A model generated the notes under the pieces. It saw only the letters and a program-made list of their open reading frames with translations, was not told the origin of the DNA and did not search any database. The position numbers and the translations under genes were made by a program. Below, piece after piece: positions 1 to 12,439 of a stretch of 64,000 nucleotides of DNA. This stretch comes from Podarcis raffonei (taxonomy: Eukaryota; Chordata; Lepidosauria; Squamata; Lacertidae), in NCBI RefSeq assembly GCF_027172205.1, contig NC_070609.1, positions 54,538,001 to 54,602,000 of the forward strand, written 5' to 3'. How positions within the stretch are numbered: the stretch's first letter is position 1; every line of letters starts with the position of its first letter.

Positions 1-295
1 GTTTCCCAGAGCCACCTGGGTGGCACCTGTAATAACAGGATGCTGGAATTGATGGGAACTTGGCCTCATCCACCCGGCTCTTCCCATGTTCTTAATGTTG
101 AGCATCAACTGGAAGAGGAAAGGCGGGAAGGAGAAGGAAAGTCTGCTTGAGCACCTTTCATATTATAGCTGAGGTGAAGAACCTGTGAGCTTCCAGGGGC
201 TATTGGACTGTAACTCCCATCCTTCTTGGTTTTGGTCATGCTGGCTTCAGCTGATGAGGGCTGGAGCCTAGCCATCTTAGACAAAAGGCCTATTT

Positions 296-620
296 AGCCC
301 AGCATTCTGTTCTCACAGTAGGTAACTAGATGCTTCTGAAAAGCCCACGAGCAGGAACTGAAAGCCACAGACCTCTCCCCACCTGCAATCCCTAGCAAGT
401 AGTATTCACAAACATACAGCCTCACATAGTGGAGGTAGAACATAGTGATCACAGCTACTAGCTATTGATAATCTTATCCACCATGAATTTTTTGAATACG
501 TCTAAAAGCTCTTCACATTAGCAACAATCACCACGTCTTATGGTAGTCAGTTCCATAGTTTAGTTCTGCAACTATGTGAAAAAGTACTTCCTTTTGCTGG
601 TCCAACATTCAGCTTCATTG
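296..620 (-). repeat. CR1-type LINE 3' end
   Basis: Degenerate match to the 3' end of the reptile CR1 family, reversed: from CAGCATTCTGTTCTCACAGT to the block around TCCAACATTCAGCTTC. The same block recurs many times in the window. Confidence 0.7.
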
Positions 621-736
621 GATGATCTGAGTGCCAGCTATTTCAGTGGGTGGCAAGCATGACTATGGTTCCATCTCTGAAGGTGCATTCATATGCAGGG
701 AATATGGAGTTAGTTTTCCTGTTTAGACTAAACGTG

Positions 737-903
737 ATCCACCTGGAGAAGGAACTGGCAACCCACTCCAGTATTTTTGCCAAGAAAACTCCATGGACAT
801 TAAAAAGGAGAAGCTTTGAGAAGAAAGTGAGAGTTTCCAGGGCATTCTCTGGTTCATGGGGTCATGGAGAGTCAGACATGACTAAGACGACTAAGCAACA
901 AGC
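737..903 (+). repeat. BovB (RTE) LINE 3' fragment
   Basis: Contains GGCAACCCACTCCAGTATTT and AACTCCATGGAC, then GGTTCATGGGGTCATGGAGA and GTCAGACATGACTAAGACGA, hallmarks of the BovB 3' region known from ruminants and squamates. Confidence 0.8.
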
Positions 904-1837
904 TGGTATGGATCGATATACAGCCATGCCATGCAAAATGTCATTCACACTAGTGGGCATGGTGTGACACAACAGCAGATGTCACCCAACATGTCACCAC
1001 ATGACACCCCTTTATGTGCATGTGCGACCCGTGAAAACAGATGGAAGAAACCCTGTGCCCCCAACTTCATTATGCAATTTTCCTGGTTAATGGGGTTGCA
1101 AGTACCTGGGAAGCAGATGAGTACGTCTGGTAGGCAGGTAATGCAATCCATTGCAAAATGGGGATTATATTTATGTACTCTAATCTCTGCTGCGTGGTGC
1201 ACAAGATTCCAGTGGGTTCTTACAGAGTTGAGAAAACAATTTCATAACTTCAGTTAAAGCATGCTGCTATCATGAGAAACATGTCTCATATTATAATTTA
1301 ATAAAAGAAGACCAAAGGGAGAATAAATGAAACAAAGCAAATATAATCTAATTGCTGTGACTTATTTTGTGTATAGAAACATGCAATGCTATCACCTACC
1401 TAACTTGTGTGGCTGGCAGAAGTGAATGAAAGGAGGGGTGGGGGAAGGGCATAATAGGCTTAAATAAAAACCCAGGAGTTTCCTAGACATTTCTTAATAA
1501 AATAATAATAATAAATGAACGAATGACGCTAGACGACAGTTGATCTTGTCAAGGTTTCATCAAGAGACTTAGTGGAACTTCAAGTAAACATAACTGTAGA
1601 GATGGGCTTCTGGCAGCTTCTAAAGATGATTCATTTGAGAGAGATCAGTGGGCATGTGATTAAGGGATCATGGTGATGAAAGAAACCCCAAAAGGTGACT
1701 CACCTGAACCCTGCCCACAATGTGAGACAGGGAAGCTTGTGAAAACACAGATCCTGGGAGCTAAGAAAAATAATATTGTGTGATGAAATGGCTAAAGGTG
1801 ACCAGGGTTTTGCTTTAAAAAATAAAGTTAATTGTAT
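904..1837. other. No gene seen
   Basis: Mostly A+T-rich unique-looking sequence. Open frames are short and show no family resemblance. Confidence 0.5.
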
Positions 1838-1844
1838 GTGTGTT

Positions 1845-1886
<42 letters not shown>
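1838..1886. repeat. (TG)n(AG)n microsatellite
   Basis: A TG run passes directly into an AG run. Confidence 0.95.
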
Positions 1887-1925
1887 GTTGAATTCAGGGA
1901 TAAATATAAGTTGTTTGGAAAACCC

Positions 1926-2110
1926 CAGTAGTTTTAACAATTCCCACAGTAGTTTAACAATCCCTCTTCACAAGGAACTCTAGGAATTGTAGCTCTAGGA
2001 GAGGAAAAGTGTCTCCTAACAACCCTCTTCACCTTCAACAAACTTCAGCTCCCAGGATTCTTAGGGGGAAGCCATGACTGTTTGAAGTGGTATCACAGGG
2101 CTTCAAATTA
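1926..2110. mobile_element. MITE-like element, GGAATTGTAGCTCT family
   Basis: Carries GGAACTCTAGGAATTGTAGC and CCCAGGATTCTTAGGGGGAA. Related copies lie at 47404-47610 and 53815-53985. The family is internally palindromic and noncoding, typical of a nonautonomous DNA transposon. Confidence 0.6.
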
Positions 2111-3856
2111 TGGGAGGACCAAAGTCCACCTCCTCCCATAATTCTCTCCAGCAATCACACAAAGTTAACTGGAAACAAGGTTGGGGGGGAAGGAAAAGAA
2201 AAAAGGATGAATGTGGCCAGGCCACACATTTCACATAAATTGCAAAATGGCAAATGGGACTTTATGACAGCTCTCCGTGTTGTATAATGAATGGCCTATA
2301 GTATTCCGCAGTGGCAGCGGACCTTAAGCAATGTCACTGAAAGCACAATGTCACACTTTAATGGTGCATATTCTAAAGAGGCAGTGCTGTGGGGAAAGGT
2401 CTGCCTCTCCAAAAAGGCTGCGACATTCAGCAATCTTTCCAAAGACACCCCAAAGGTAGCTCACACATCACCTCCCACATAAGTGACATCTTAACTTGTT
2501 TCTCAGACTACAAGGACAAATGACAAGGATCGAAATGTACCCAGGTGAGAACGTAGTTTGTTCTCACCTTTCTCAATGTGGGCAGACATCATTTGAAAAC
2601 ACTGATAGAAATCTGAGTTTCTGAAAACAGGATAGCTTTGTGAGAAGACAGCGAGAGCCCATCTAATCCAGCATGTGGTTACACCTGGGGAAGGTCACAC
2701 ACAGCTGTGTTTGATGTGTGATTCAGCTCTTATTATTACACAGCAGCCCAGTCTCTGAGCAGTGAGAAAGTCCAGGGGTTCCAGGCTTTTAACCCAGATT
2801 CTCTTTCCTTGGAGTGAAAGTCAGTGGAGATTGTGGTATCCATACGGTTTTATTTACACAAATATACAGCCTGAGCATAGGATGGTGGGGTTCACAGCAT
2901 TAACACGCCAACAGATCTTACTTATCCATTAGCCACAGCTTTGGGTCCAGGAAATAAACTTATTTGACTGGTTCTGCAAGCTTGTCTGTTAGATTCCAAC
3001 CCACACTAGATTCAGACCCCCAAGAACTGGAAAGCACTCGGTGCATCATCCAGTCTGGCTCCCCCAAACCTACATTACTACTACTACTACTACTACCACT
3101 ACATCATAATTCAATATGTTTTCTGCCCTTTGCTATCATGTCCCAGGGTGGGTTACAACAATTTAAAATGGAAAATGGTTGAAACAGATTGCAATTGCTG
3201 GAATGGCTGGGCATGTCTCAGGAGTCAAAGGCCAGGTACCCTAGATTGATGTGGAACATTTGGAATCCACTCACTGATATGCTGCATCAGGGCTGGGGGA
3301 TCTGTTTCAGTCTGGGGACCACATTCTTTTGTAACCAGCTTTCCAGTGCGGCATGCCAGGAGTGGGAAAAGCGAGATGCTCTAAAGCAGGCAGGACCAGG
3401 TGCAAATGTGGGCTGAGCAATATATACAGCTCTTACCTTTGTATATTCCAGCCACACAAAAGTCACTTTCCTCACTTGTTCTCTCCAGAAACAGGCACTC
3501 AGAGCCTTTCCATCTCTGATACTGGAAGTAGATACTGGAGGTAGATACTGGAAGTAGCAGGAAGATCATGAGTTGTAGTTGCTGCTAGACTTCTCCTCCA
3601 TGAATTGAGAACCATTATTACATGTTGTGGGAATGAAAGGTGTGTGAAAAAGTATTGGCCCTCTGCCAGCAGCCTAACAAATCAGAGCAAATCAGAGCAC
3701 AGTCACCCATTGAATAATTCTGTTCAGCGGTGTAGTGGCAAATACAGAAGTGCAGGGGCCCTTCAGGAGACTCACAGCCATGCCCCCTGCTAAGATTATA
3801 CAACCTTCTAAGACTGTGCAAAGATCTTATAATGATACAATAATAATAATTGGATA
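2111..3856. other. No gene seen; one ACT trinucleotide run
   Basis: Unique or old repetitive sequence. A (ACT)n-like run lies at about 3072-3100. The stretch at 2790-2930 reads like an interspersed repeat that I cannot classify. Confidence 0.4.
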
Positions 3857-4212
3857 AAGGTAAAGGTAAAGGGACCCCTGACCATTAGGTCCAGTCGTGA
3901 CCGACTCTGGGGTTGCGGCGCTCATCTCGCTTTATTGGCCAAGGGAGCCAGCGTACAGCTTCTGGGTCATGTGGCCAGCATGACTAAGCCGCTTCTGGCG
4001 AACCAGAGCAGTGCACGGAAACGCCGTTTACCTTCCCGCCGGAGCGGTACCTATTTATCTACTTGCACTTTGATGTGCTTTTGAACTGCTAGGTTGGCAG
4101 GAGCAGGGACTGAGCAACGGGAGCTCACCCCGTCGCGGGGATTCGAACCACCGACCTTCTGATCGTCAAGTTCTAGGCTTTGTGGTTTAACCCACAGCGC
4201 CACCCGCATCCC
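3857..4212 (-). mobile_element. Sauria-type SINE, full length
   Basis: Minus-strand copy: tail GGTAAAGGTAAAGGGACCCC at the left, tRNA-like head ending in GGCGCTGTGGG (reverse sense) at the right. The 12-base target duplication AATAATTGGATA flanks it at 3845-3856 and 4213-4224. The 3' tail resembles the BovB tail, as known for this family. Confidence 0.93.
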
Positions 4213-4224
4213 AATAATTGGATA

Positions 4225-4483
4225 GGGTTGCCTTATTTCAGAAAGTGAGAATCCAGACACAAAAGTTGTTGAGGTGGGTTTTTTTGTTTTTGTTTTTTGC
4301 AAAATTGCAAAAAACGAGGTTTCTGAGCTTCTTTTAAGGTAAATTGGCAAAAATTACACTGTCAACATGGGTTGCCATAATTCCAGATTTTCCTGGACTT
4401 TTTTTGCCGATTTCCACCCAGACACTGCTTCTGACTGCTGTATTCTGGGTATGTCCGGGAAATTCTGGACGTATGGCAACCCT
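4225..4483. mobile_element. MITE with AGGGTTGCC termini
   Basis: Begins GGGTTGCCTTAT and ends GTATGGCAACCCT, giving inverted termini. The interior has no coding capacity. It starts where the Sauria SINE target duplication ends. A related copy in the opposite sense is at 22889-23074. Confidence 0.65.
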
Positions 4484-5060
4484 ATAAGTGGGGATAAATT
4501 GCAATGATCAGTGTGTTGTTTTTCAAGAAGATCTACTATTTTCTGTGCATATACATGTGCAAATGATTTTGAATGCTGCAGTCTTCCCCCCCCCCCTGTT
4601 GACTTTGATTGTGTTTGCCTTGAAGAACATGCGCACCATTATCTTGCAACTGAAGCACTTTGTGTGCTCAGCGTTTCTAAATGTTTGGAGCATATGAAAC
4701 AATTAATCTGTGCTCTTCTGATGAGCCTGATCTAGTGTGACCCTAGAAGCCATTCCCCAGTGCCCGATTCACTCTGATTTGTCTCGAATCAGCAGAAAGG
4801 GTAAGAAGATTAAACAGTTCCACTTTCTTGCTGATTGGGCAACTATAGGACACTGGAGACAGGGACTCTGCTGGGAATATTTCTGCAGAAATAGAAATGT
4901 GCCTTTGACTCATCATGACACTAGACCATAACACCTCTGCTTCTGTTAGCTGAGAAGTAAACTGAAGGCATGTGGCATTGGACGGGAGCTACATGCAAGG
5001 TTTTTGTTGCTTTGTTCCCACAACAGCTTCAACCAGGAGCCATCAATCTGAGTGGTAATA
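4484..5060. other. No gene seen
   Basis: Unique-looking sequence with a C-run near 4587; no supported feature. Confidence 0.4.
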
Positions 5061-6101
5061 ATTTGAGATGACTGACCGAACCCAAAGGATGCTCATCAAT
5101 GGTTCCTCTTCATCCTGGAGAAGAGTGACTAGTGGGGTGCCACAGGGTTCTGTCTTGGGCCCGGTCTTATTCAACATCTTTATCAACGACTTGGATGACG
5201 GACTCAAGGGCATCCTGATCAAATTTGCAGATGACACCAAACTGGGAGGGGTGGCTAACACCCCAGAGGACAGGATCACACTTCAAAACGACCTTGACAG
5301 ATTAGAGAACTGGGCCAAAACAAACAAGATGAATTTTAACAGGGAGAAATGTAAAGTATTGCACTTGGGCAAAAAAAATGAGAGGCACAAATACAAGATG
5401 GGTGACACCTGGCTTGAGAGCAGTACATGTGAAAAGGATCTAGGAGTCTTGGTTGACCACAAACTTGACAAGAGCCAACAGTGTGACGCGGCAGCTAAAA
5501 AAGCCAATGCAATTCTGGGCTGCATCAATAGGAGTATAGCATCTAGATCAAGGGAAGTAATAGTGCCACTGTATTCTGCTCTGGTCAGACCTCACCTGGA
5601 GTACTGTGTCCAGTTCTGGGCGCCACAGTTCAAGAAGGACACTGACAAACTGGAATGTGTCCAGAGGAGGGCAACCAAAATGGTCAAAGGCCTGGAAACA
5701 ATGCCTTATGAGGAACGGTTAAAGGAGCTGGGCATGTTTAGCCTGGAGAAGAGGAGGTTAAGGGGTGATATGATAGCCATGTTCAAATATATAAAAGGAT
5801 GTCACATAGAGGAGGGAGAAAGGTTGTTTTCTGCTGCTCCAGAGAAGCGGACACGGAGCAAGGGATCCAAACTGCAGGAAAGAAGATTCCACCTAAACAT
5901 TAGGAAGAACTTCCTGACAGTAAGAGCTGTTCGACAGTGGAATTTGCTGCCAAGGAGTGTGGTGGAGTCTCCTTCTTTGGAGGTCTTTAAGCAGAGGCTT
6001 GACAACCATATGTCAGGAGTGCGCTGATGGTGTTTCCTGCTTGGCAGGGGGTTGGACTCGATGGCCCTTGTGGTCTCTTCCAACTCTATGATTCTATGAG
6101 A
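5061..6101 (+). mobile_element. CR1 LINE, 5'-truncated, reverse transcriptase C-terminal half open
   Basis: Encodes 319 uninterrupted residues (5068-6027) of CR1 ORF2: [11 protein letters not shown], the catalytic FADD in [11 protein letters not shown], then [34 protein letters not shown] and [20 protein letters not shown]. The 5' part of the element, including endonuclease and fingers, is missing. The 3' UTR ends in the CR1 terminal repeat (TCTATGATTCTATGA) near 6100. The lack of stops suggests a fairly young insertion. Confidence 0.93.
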
Positions 6102-6764
6102 TTCCTGCAGCACAACCTGTAAAGTCCATGATTGTTTTTTAACTTAGCACTATGCTGGCTCCCCAGGAGTTTTTTCCCCCATCCCCACTTTTCTTTTCTT
6201 TTTTCCAGGGGGCAGTGAAGGAAGGATCACAGAATTTAACGCCTAGTAATTAGGGATAGAAAATGTCTTGTTTCCCCCCCATAAGTCTTATTTCATCCAT
6301 GGAGTCTGCCATAACATGTGACCTGGGAAAGTGTGTAGCAAAGTACATGCTGTCCTGCTGTTGCATTATTTAAAAAGATGAAGATGTTCTTTTTTGTTTG
6401 GAGAACGCTGGTTGTTGCCCAAGGCTTATCCTCAGCCAAGGAAGGTATTAGTTCATTGTTCCACTTTGTTGGAAATCCAGGCCTAGTCCCAGGGACTCAG
6501 TTTCTGAGAATCACCTGGGACAACTTCCCAGTGATTATTCTGCAAGACAGCGAAACAAAGCCGGGGGGGGGGGGGGAGAGGGGGAGGGAAGGAAGAATGA
6601 GATCTGCTTCAGAATGGGATTAGGGGAAAATAACTGGTAAAATCTTCCATGTGGGATTGTTCCTCACCTTTGGTCTTGGCACAGCTGTCAAATCTTCCTG
6701 GGTTCTTGGCTCACTCTTTGTCATAGCTGGGACTGTGTGTTTTCTGTGGTTCTTTTACTAACCA
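6102..6764. other. No gene seen; poly-G run
   Basis: Unique-looking sequence with a G-rich tract near 6562-6590; nothing coding. Confidence 0.4.
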
Positions 6765-7085
6765 GAAAGGGTGACCAAAATGATCAGTGGGATGGAGCAA
6801 CACCTCTGTGAAGAAAGCTTGCAGCGTTTAGGACTTTTTAGTTTAGAGACAAGGTGAGTAACAAGCGACATGACTGACATTTATAAGATTATTATGCATG
6901 ACCTGGAGAAAGCTAGAGAAAAGTTTTACTCCCTCTCCAATGAAGCTGAATGTTGGAAGATTCAGAAGAGAGAGAAAAAGTACTTTTTTCAGACAGTGCA
7001 TAGTTCAGTTATGGAACTTGCTCCCACAGGAGGCAGCAATGGCCACTAGCTTAGATGGCTTTATAAAAAGGATTGGACAGTGTCA
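6765..7085 (+). repeat. Older CR1-type LINE fragment
   Basis: Translates in pieces to the C-terminal CR1 region: a degraded RVTKMISGMEQ-like start, then VQLWNLLPQEAAMATSLDGF. It is more decayed than the copy at 5061. Confidence 0.75.
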
Positions 7086-7500
7086 GGGAACTGCCATCGG
7101 AGCCTAGAGTGGAGGTAAGGCTCCCTAACGCTGCAGGAGAAGGGACCAGCAGGGAGAGAGAGCAAACTTCCTTTGAGGAAGGAAATAGGAGGGACACCAG
7201 GAAGCAAGGGGGGACTGCGGAGAGAGGGCTCCAAGACTCTTCCACAGAGAGCAGCGGGGAGAGCCCAGGACCTCCGTTGGGCACGCCCACTCTGCTCAGG
7301 AGACTTCCGCGCAGAGAGGCTAGGAGGAGACTTGGGGTCAAAGAGTTTTTATGTTGGAAGAAGTTCAGAAAACGCCCACTGACGGATTCTGCCAGCGACT
7401 GACACAGCCATGGAGAAAGGGCTGTCCAGCCAGGGAAAGGTTTAGCCAGGCAACGTTGCCTAGAGCTGCAGCACCCTTTACGCACAAGCAACCCCCAATT
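7086..7500. other. Unclassified G+C-rich block
   Basis: A purine-rich, G+C-rich block with sharp edges that begins right after the CR1 fragment. It holds overlapping open frames but none resembles a known protein. It could be part of a retroelement or GC-rich repeat; I cannot classify it. Confidence 0.3.
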
Positions 7501-8888
7501 CCCTTTACAGACAGATTCATGGAGAAGACCGTGCGAGCTTGTCTACTGGCAACGCTGATTTTTCACCCCCTCTCATATTGTGTGGGCTATACAGTATGTC
7601 AGCATTCTTGCATTCAACTTTGGCCTCTCAGCTATTTGCTATCATTCAATGTGACAGCACAGAATGTTCCCCTTGTGGGCAGAGTATATAGATCAGAGGC
7701 AGAGCACATGTGATGTTTGCAGAAGGTCAAAGGCTTGATCCCTGGTATCTCCAGTTAAAATATGGGTGGCCTCAAAGGGGGAGAAGGTTCCCTCAGACTA
7801 CCCTGCCTTACCCTCCTTCATGGTCAGCCAATAGTGTTGAGGTACAGGAACATGAGGGGACCATCCATACAGGAGTGATGATGCAACCAGCAGGAATGCC
7901 AGGGAAACTGATATTGATGCATCCTCCTTGTTCTGACAAGTGAACAAAGGCTTTCAAGTTTGTGACAGATGTGCAATCAAGCAGAGGCTGGGTAAATGTT
8001 TCATTTTTCTTTGACGGGGCTCCTATTTCATGCTAGAAGTTTAAATGGTAATAATTACTTACAAGCATGCATGCACCTCTAATTAAGCACTAAAGGTTGA
8101 ATTTCAGTGGGATGAATGCCTTTTATTAAAGTTCTCTGTGTTTTACAAATTGGATCCCTGCAGCCAGAAACCAGAAATACTGAGTTTCACAGTTTCACTG
8201 CAGCTTACTAACTATGTAGAGGATTGTAGTTAGGCCACAGGGTTGGGGGTCAAGGTCTACCCAGCCAAATTACAGCCACTCTTTGCCAGCTCACTATTCT
8301 GATCCTAATAAACAAGACACTGTGTTATTTACCATTGCTATTTTGATACATACAGTTAAATATCTAGGATCAACACAGCTGCCTGCATTTTTGGATTCAC
8401 CTTTGGAATGGGGCTCTTGGAAGGTTGGGGGCAATCACAAGGATCTCTTTAATTTCAAATTTATCACTACACTACTGCAGCCACTTTTGAGGTCCTGCTG
8501 GCATTTGCCATTCCCAGTGCCACAGTCAGTGTCACAGCGGTCTGGGGTCACTGTGGTGGGAGGTGGGGTTAAAGATCCATTACTATTTCTGCAGCAGCGT
8601 CCCAGCAGAATCTCTGTCCCCAGCATCCTAGAGCCACCAAAACAACACTGTGTGCTCCAAAGCTAAGCATTAAGGAACGCTGAAAACATCAGGTGCTTCA
8701 ACTTCAAGAGTATAGTGTGTAAGTTGTGTTACGTACAGTGGAACTTCAAGGGAAACACAAAATTATTATTATTGTATAATTGTAAGATTATTGTATCATC
8801 TTAGAAGGGTGTATTCTCTTAGAAGGGGTGTGAGGTGGCATGGCTGTGACTACCTTGAAGGGACTCTGAACTTCTGCATTTGACACTA
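7501..8888. other. No gene seen
   Basis: No open frame with family resemblance and no repeat I can name. Confidence 0.4.
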
Positions 8889-9248
8889 AGTAAAGGTAAA
8901 GGGACCCCTGACAGTTAAGTCCATTTGCAAACGACTCGGGGGTTTCTGCGCTCATCTCGCTTTACAGGCCGAGGGAGCTGGTGTTTGTCCGCAGTTTTTC
9001 CATCCCATGTGGCCAGCATGACTAAGCCTCTTCTGGCGAGCCAGAGCAGCACACGGAAACGCCGTTTACCTTCCTGCCAGAGTGGTACCTATTTATCTAC
9101 TTGCACTGCATGCTTTCAAACTGCAAGGTTGGCAGGAGCAGGGACCGAATAATGGGAGCTCACCCCATTGCAGGGCTTCGAACCGCCAACTTTCTGATCG
9201 GCAAGTCCAAGCGGCACAGTGGTTTAAACCACAGCACCACCTGCGTCC
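8889..9248 (-). mobile_element. Sauria-type SINE, full length
   Basis: Minus-strand copy from TAAAGGTAAAGGGACCCC to the tRNA-like head near CACCTGCGTCC. Flanks CATTTGACACTA (8877-8888) and CATTTGTCACTA (9249-9260) are an 11/12-matching target duplication, so this copy looks somewhat older than the one at 3857. Confidence 0.9.
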
Positions 9249-9598
9249 CATTTGTCACTACTAGTGCTTTTTCCTAAAAATATATTATTATTATTATTAT
9301 TTAGGGGTGCTCTCATTTTGACTCAAGAAAACCACCATTTTATAGTTCAAATCGGGGGAAATAAATACAGTAAATGGACAAAAGTACAAAGATTCATAAA
9401 ATGTTTAGGGGTATGCATACCCCTGCGTACCCCCAGAACAAAAGCACTGGCCACTACTGGTCACAGTGGCCAGCAGCTAGAGGATGTGTTGTTTTATCAG
9501 AGAAACAGGGTAGCACTAGATCAGTGCTGGAGAACTTCTGGCTTGCAGGCTATGTTGGGCTTGCCAGCCCTCCCCATTTGACTCACCAGGCCATTTAA
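9249..9598. other. No gene seen; (TTA)n run
   Basis: A short TTA run near 9283-9300; otherwise unique-looking sequence. Confidence 0.4.
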
Positions 9599-9926
9599 GA
9601 AGCACATAAAAAGAGCCCTTCTGCATCAGCCCAGCGGTCCATCTACTCCAGCATCCTGTTTTCGCATGCCTGTGGGATGCGGACCTGAAGCACAAGAGGG
9701 CTCTCCCCTCCTGCAGAAGCATTACTTCATCCGACAGTGGAGGCAGAGCAGAGCCATCATGGCTAGTAGCCATCGCTAGCCCTCTCCTCTGTGAATTTGC
9801 CTAATCGTCTTTAATGCTATGTAGGTTGATAGCTATCACTGCCTCCTCCTTTAACCATACCCTACAGTATGTGAAAAAGTCCTTTCTTTTAGCTCTCATA
9901 AATCATCCAACATTCAGCTTCCTCAG
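9599..9926 (-). repeat. CR1-type LINE 3' end
   Basis: Reversed CR1 3' block: CATAAAAAGAGCCCTTCTGC, CCAGCATCCTGTTTTCGCAT, ATCATGGCTAGTAGCCAT and TCCAACATTCAGCTTCC. Confidence 0.82.
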
Positions 9927-10394
9927 ACGTCCACAAGTTCGAACGTTATGAGAGAGGATAGAGAAAGAAAATGCAAGGATCAAGGGGCCTGTGCTGGCAA
10001 GGTGTATATTCTTTACTTAAGGGCTGTGAAAACGAATAGCAATGTGTGGTTTTTTAATTTTTTTTATTTTTTACAGAGATAGCCAGAAAATAGAGTTAAG
10101 AAACTTTGGCAGCAGTTCATTTTACACTGTACAGACCAATTAAGGCCGCTGTCAGGCAGAATGGAATTTACCACCCTGGGAAGGCGTGAACAGTTTAAAG
10201 GTGTTCTTGCAAATCACAGAGCAAGCCACATGAAAATGAGATCTAATCTCCACCCGCTTCACCCAGCTCTGAGAAACTATCTCTCAAGATTTGGTAAGCT
10301 GGGTGGGGTTTTTGTGTTTTTTTCTTAAGGGCTGAAGACAGCACTGCAAAGAAGCTATAAATACAAGGCACTTGAAGGCCTGGCTGTTTTATAA
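9927..10394. other. No gene seen
   Basis: Unique-looking sequence with T-rich runs; nothing supported. Confidence 0.4.
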
Positions 10395-10750
10395 GGACAT
10401 AAAAAGAGCCTGCTGTATCAGCATCCTGTTCTCATGGTGGCTAACCAGAAGCCCTAAAGCAGGTCCACAGCACAGCAACAAAGGTTTCCAGAAACTGTGG
10501 TTTCCAGAAACTGGTATTCAGAAACATGGCTGTCTCTGACCATGGAGGCAAAAATAGCCAGCATGGCTAGCCTTCTTCTTGATAGCCTTCTTGATAGCCT
10601 TCTCTACCTCCATGAATTTGTCCAATCCTCTTTCAAAGCCCTCCAGTTTGGTGGCCATCACAGCCTCTTGTGGGAGTGGGTTCCGTAATTTAACTATGCT
10701 GTGTGAAGAAGGACTTCCTTTTGTCTGTTCCAAATCTTCCAACATTCAAG
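10395..10750 (-). repeat. CR1-type LINE 3' end
   Basis: The same 3' block as at 9599. The reverse strand translates to IVKLRNPLPQEAVMATKLEG, the CR1 C-terminus. Confidence 0.85.
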
Positions 10751-11060
10751 GGAAATAGGGTTAATTGTCACCATGGCCAATTTGGTTGGTAACATGTGCT
10801 CTTGTTTTTCCTCTAAGAAATTAGACACAGAGGCACTGAGAGAGAGAGAGAGCACACATATGCTATCAATGGGGGAATGTATCTTAGCTGAGTAAGTCAG
10901 GGCTCAGCAGAATGGAACAGCCATCTCATGTGGCATATGCAACGGTTGGGGTGGGGATGGGAGCAGCGTGGAAGGGCAGGCTTGTGTCTGTCCTGTGCCC
11001 TTAGCTAACCTGCTTTCCTCAGGTGCATTGGAGGAGAGCACCAGTGTTAAACCATAGAAA

Positions 11061-11262
11061 CGGAAAGACCTGCCTCATACTGGGTCAATCCATTGGTCTA
11101 TCTAACTCAGTTTTTTTTTACTTGCACTGGCAGTGGCTCTGCAAGGTTTCAGGCAGGAATCTTTTCCAGCCCTACCTGGAGACACCAGGGCTGGAACCTG
11201 GGACCTTCCGCATGCAAAACAAGAGCTTTACAACTGAGCTATTGCTCTTCCCATCAGTTGCT
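11061..11262 (-). mobile_element. tRNA-Ala-derived SINE
   Basis: The reverse strand holds a tRNA-Ala-like head (GAGCTCAGT-type A box, TGCATGCGGAAGGTCCCAGG region) and body ending near CTGGCAGTGGCTCT. It belongs to a family with many copies here. Confidence 0.75.
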
Positions 11263-12439
11263 CTTCCCCTCAGTCCAGTCTGATCTCCTCCTGTGTGTGA
11301 AATGGGGAGAGCCAACTTTTCCCAAGGCCGCCAAATGCATTGAAGTGGCCCTCCAGGTAATAAAAGACCAAGACGTTTCTGGGGAGGGAGGAGAAGGAAT
11401 AAGCTTCAAAACGCAAATTTGTGCTAATGAATCCTGTGTGCCTTTAGTACAGTTAACACAGACTTCCTGAGAAAAACCTCAACAGGCAGTTTCTTTCCAT
11501 TAGGCACCCCCCCCCCCGCACACTTTTTTCTTTCTTTCTGCAGACCTGTTCTGGCTGTGCTGTGATTTACAGGGGCCATTGGAACATATATTGCATTCCT
11601 CTGATGGAATTGCAGGACTGAGAAGGACATCCTCTGGGAGACACTACGGAAGAGTAGTTTTGCAAAAGCAGGGCACGTGGAAGGTCAGGCACAGATTAGA
11701 ATCCTCTTCCTGGCTGGACTTAACTAACTGGGATTTATACAAGGGATCATGCCTCAGCTTCAGCCTGCAACAGAAGTGGGGAGGGGGTGAGTGTTAAATC
11801 CTCTACTCCCCACACTGCTTCTCTGCTGGGAATACCTCACTCCCCAGAGCTCTTTTTCCAAGGAAGTGTCCATAGGGATTTTAAACACATATTTACATGT
11901 TCAGTAATATCTTGCTTAATCGAGAAGAGCGGACTGCTAAGCTTCCTTCAGGTATCTGAGCCAACCCCTTACCACTGTTACATAGTGCGGCCTTTGGAGG
12001 GTTGCCCATGAAGCTGACAGGGTAACACCTTTCTGTTAGAGATGTGCATAAAATCCTTTTGTCAGGCACACCGTTTCCTCGTATTCCTTGGATCCAATGC
12101 TGATTCTACCAGAAACACACACAAACTCACACAGGCTTGGGTTTGCTGACACGATGGAAATGTGGAGGTGTACCATGAAATATCTAAACTAATATATGCT
12201 CTCTGCTAACTGCCTCTGCATTTGTGCGAGCTCAGCTCACAGGCCAAGAAATTGATAAAATATGGCATTAATAGCCACCCTTGACAAATGGCAAATGATT
12301 AAACTTTAACTCGGTGTGTGAATTGAGCTAAAGTTCAACCAGACACAATTTAATCAGTAAACCGCTAATTAACTAGCAGTTTACTTCAGCTAGTTAACAT
12401 CTGTACACTTCTGGCAATGGACACCCTGTTTGACTGATT
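11263..12439. other. No gene seen; C-run at 11507-11518
   Basis: Unique-looking sequence without supported features. Confidence 0.4.
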
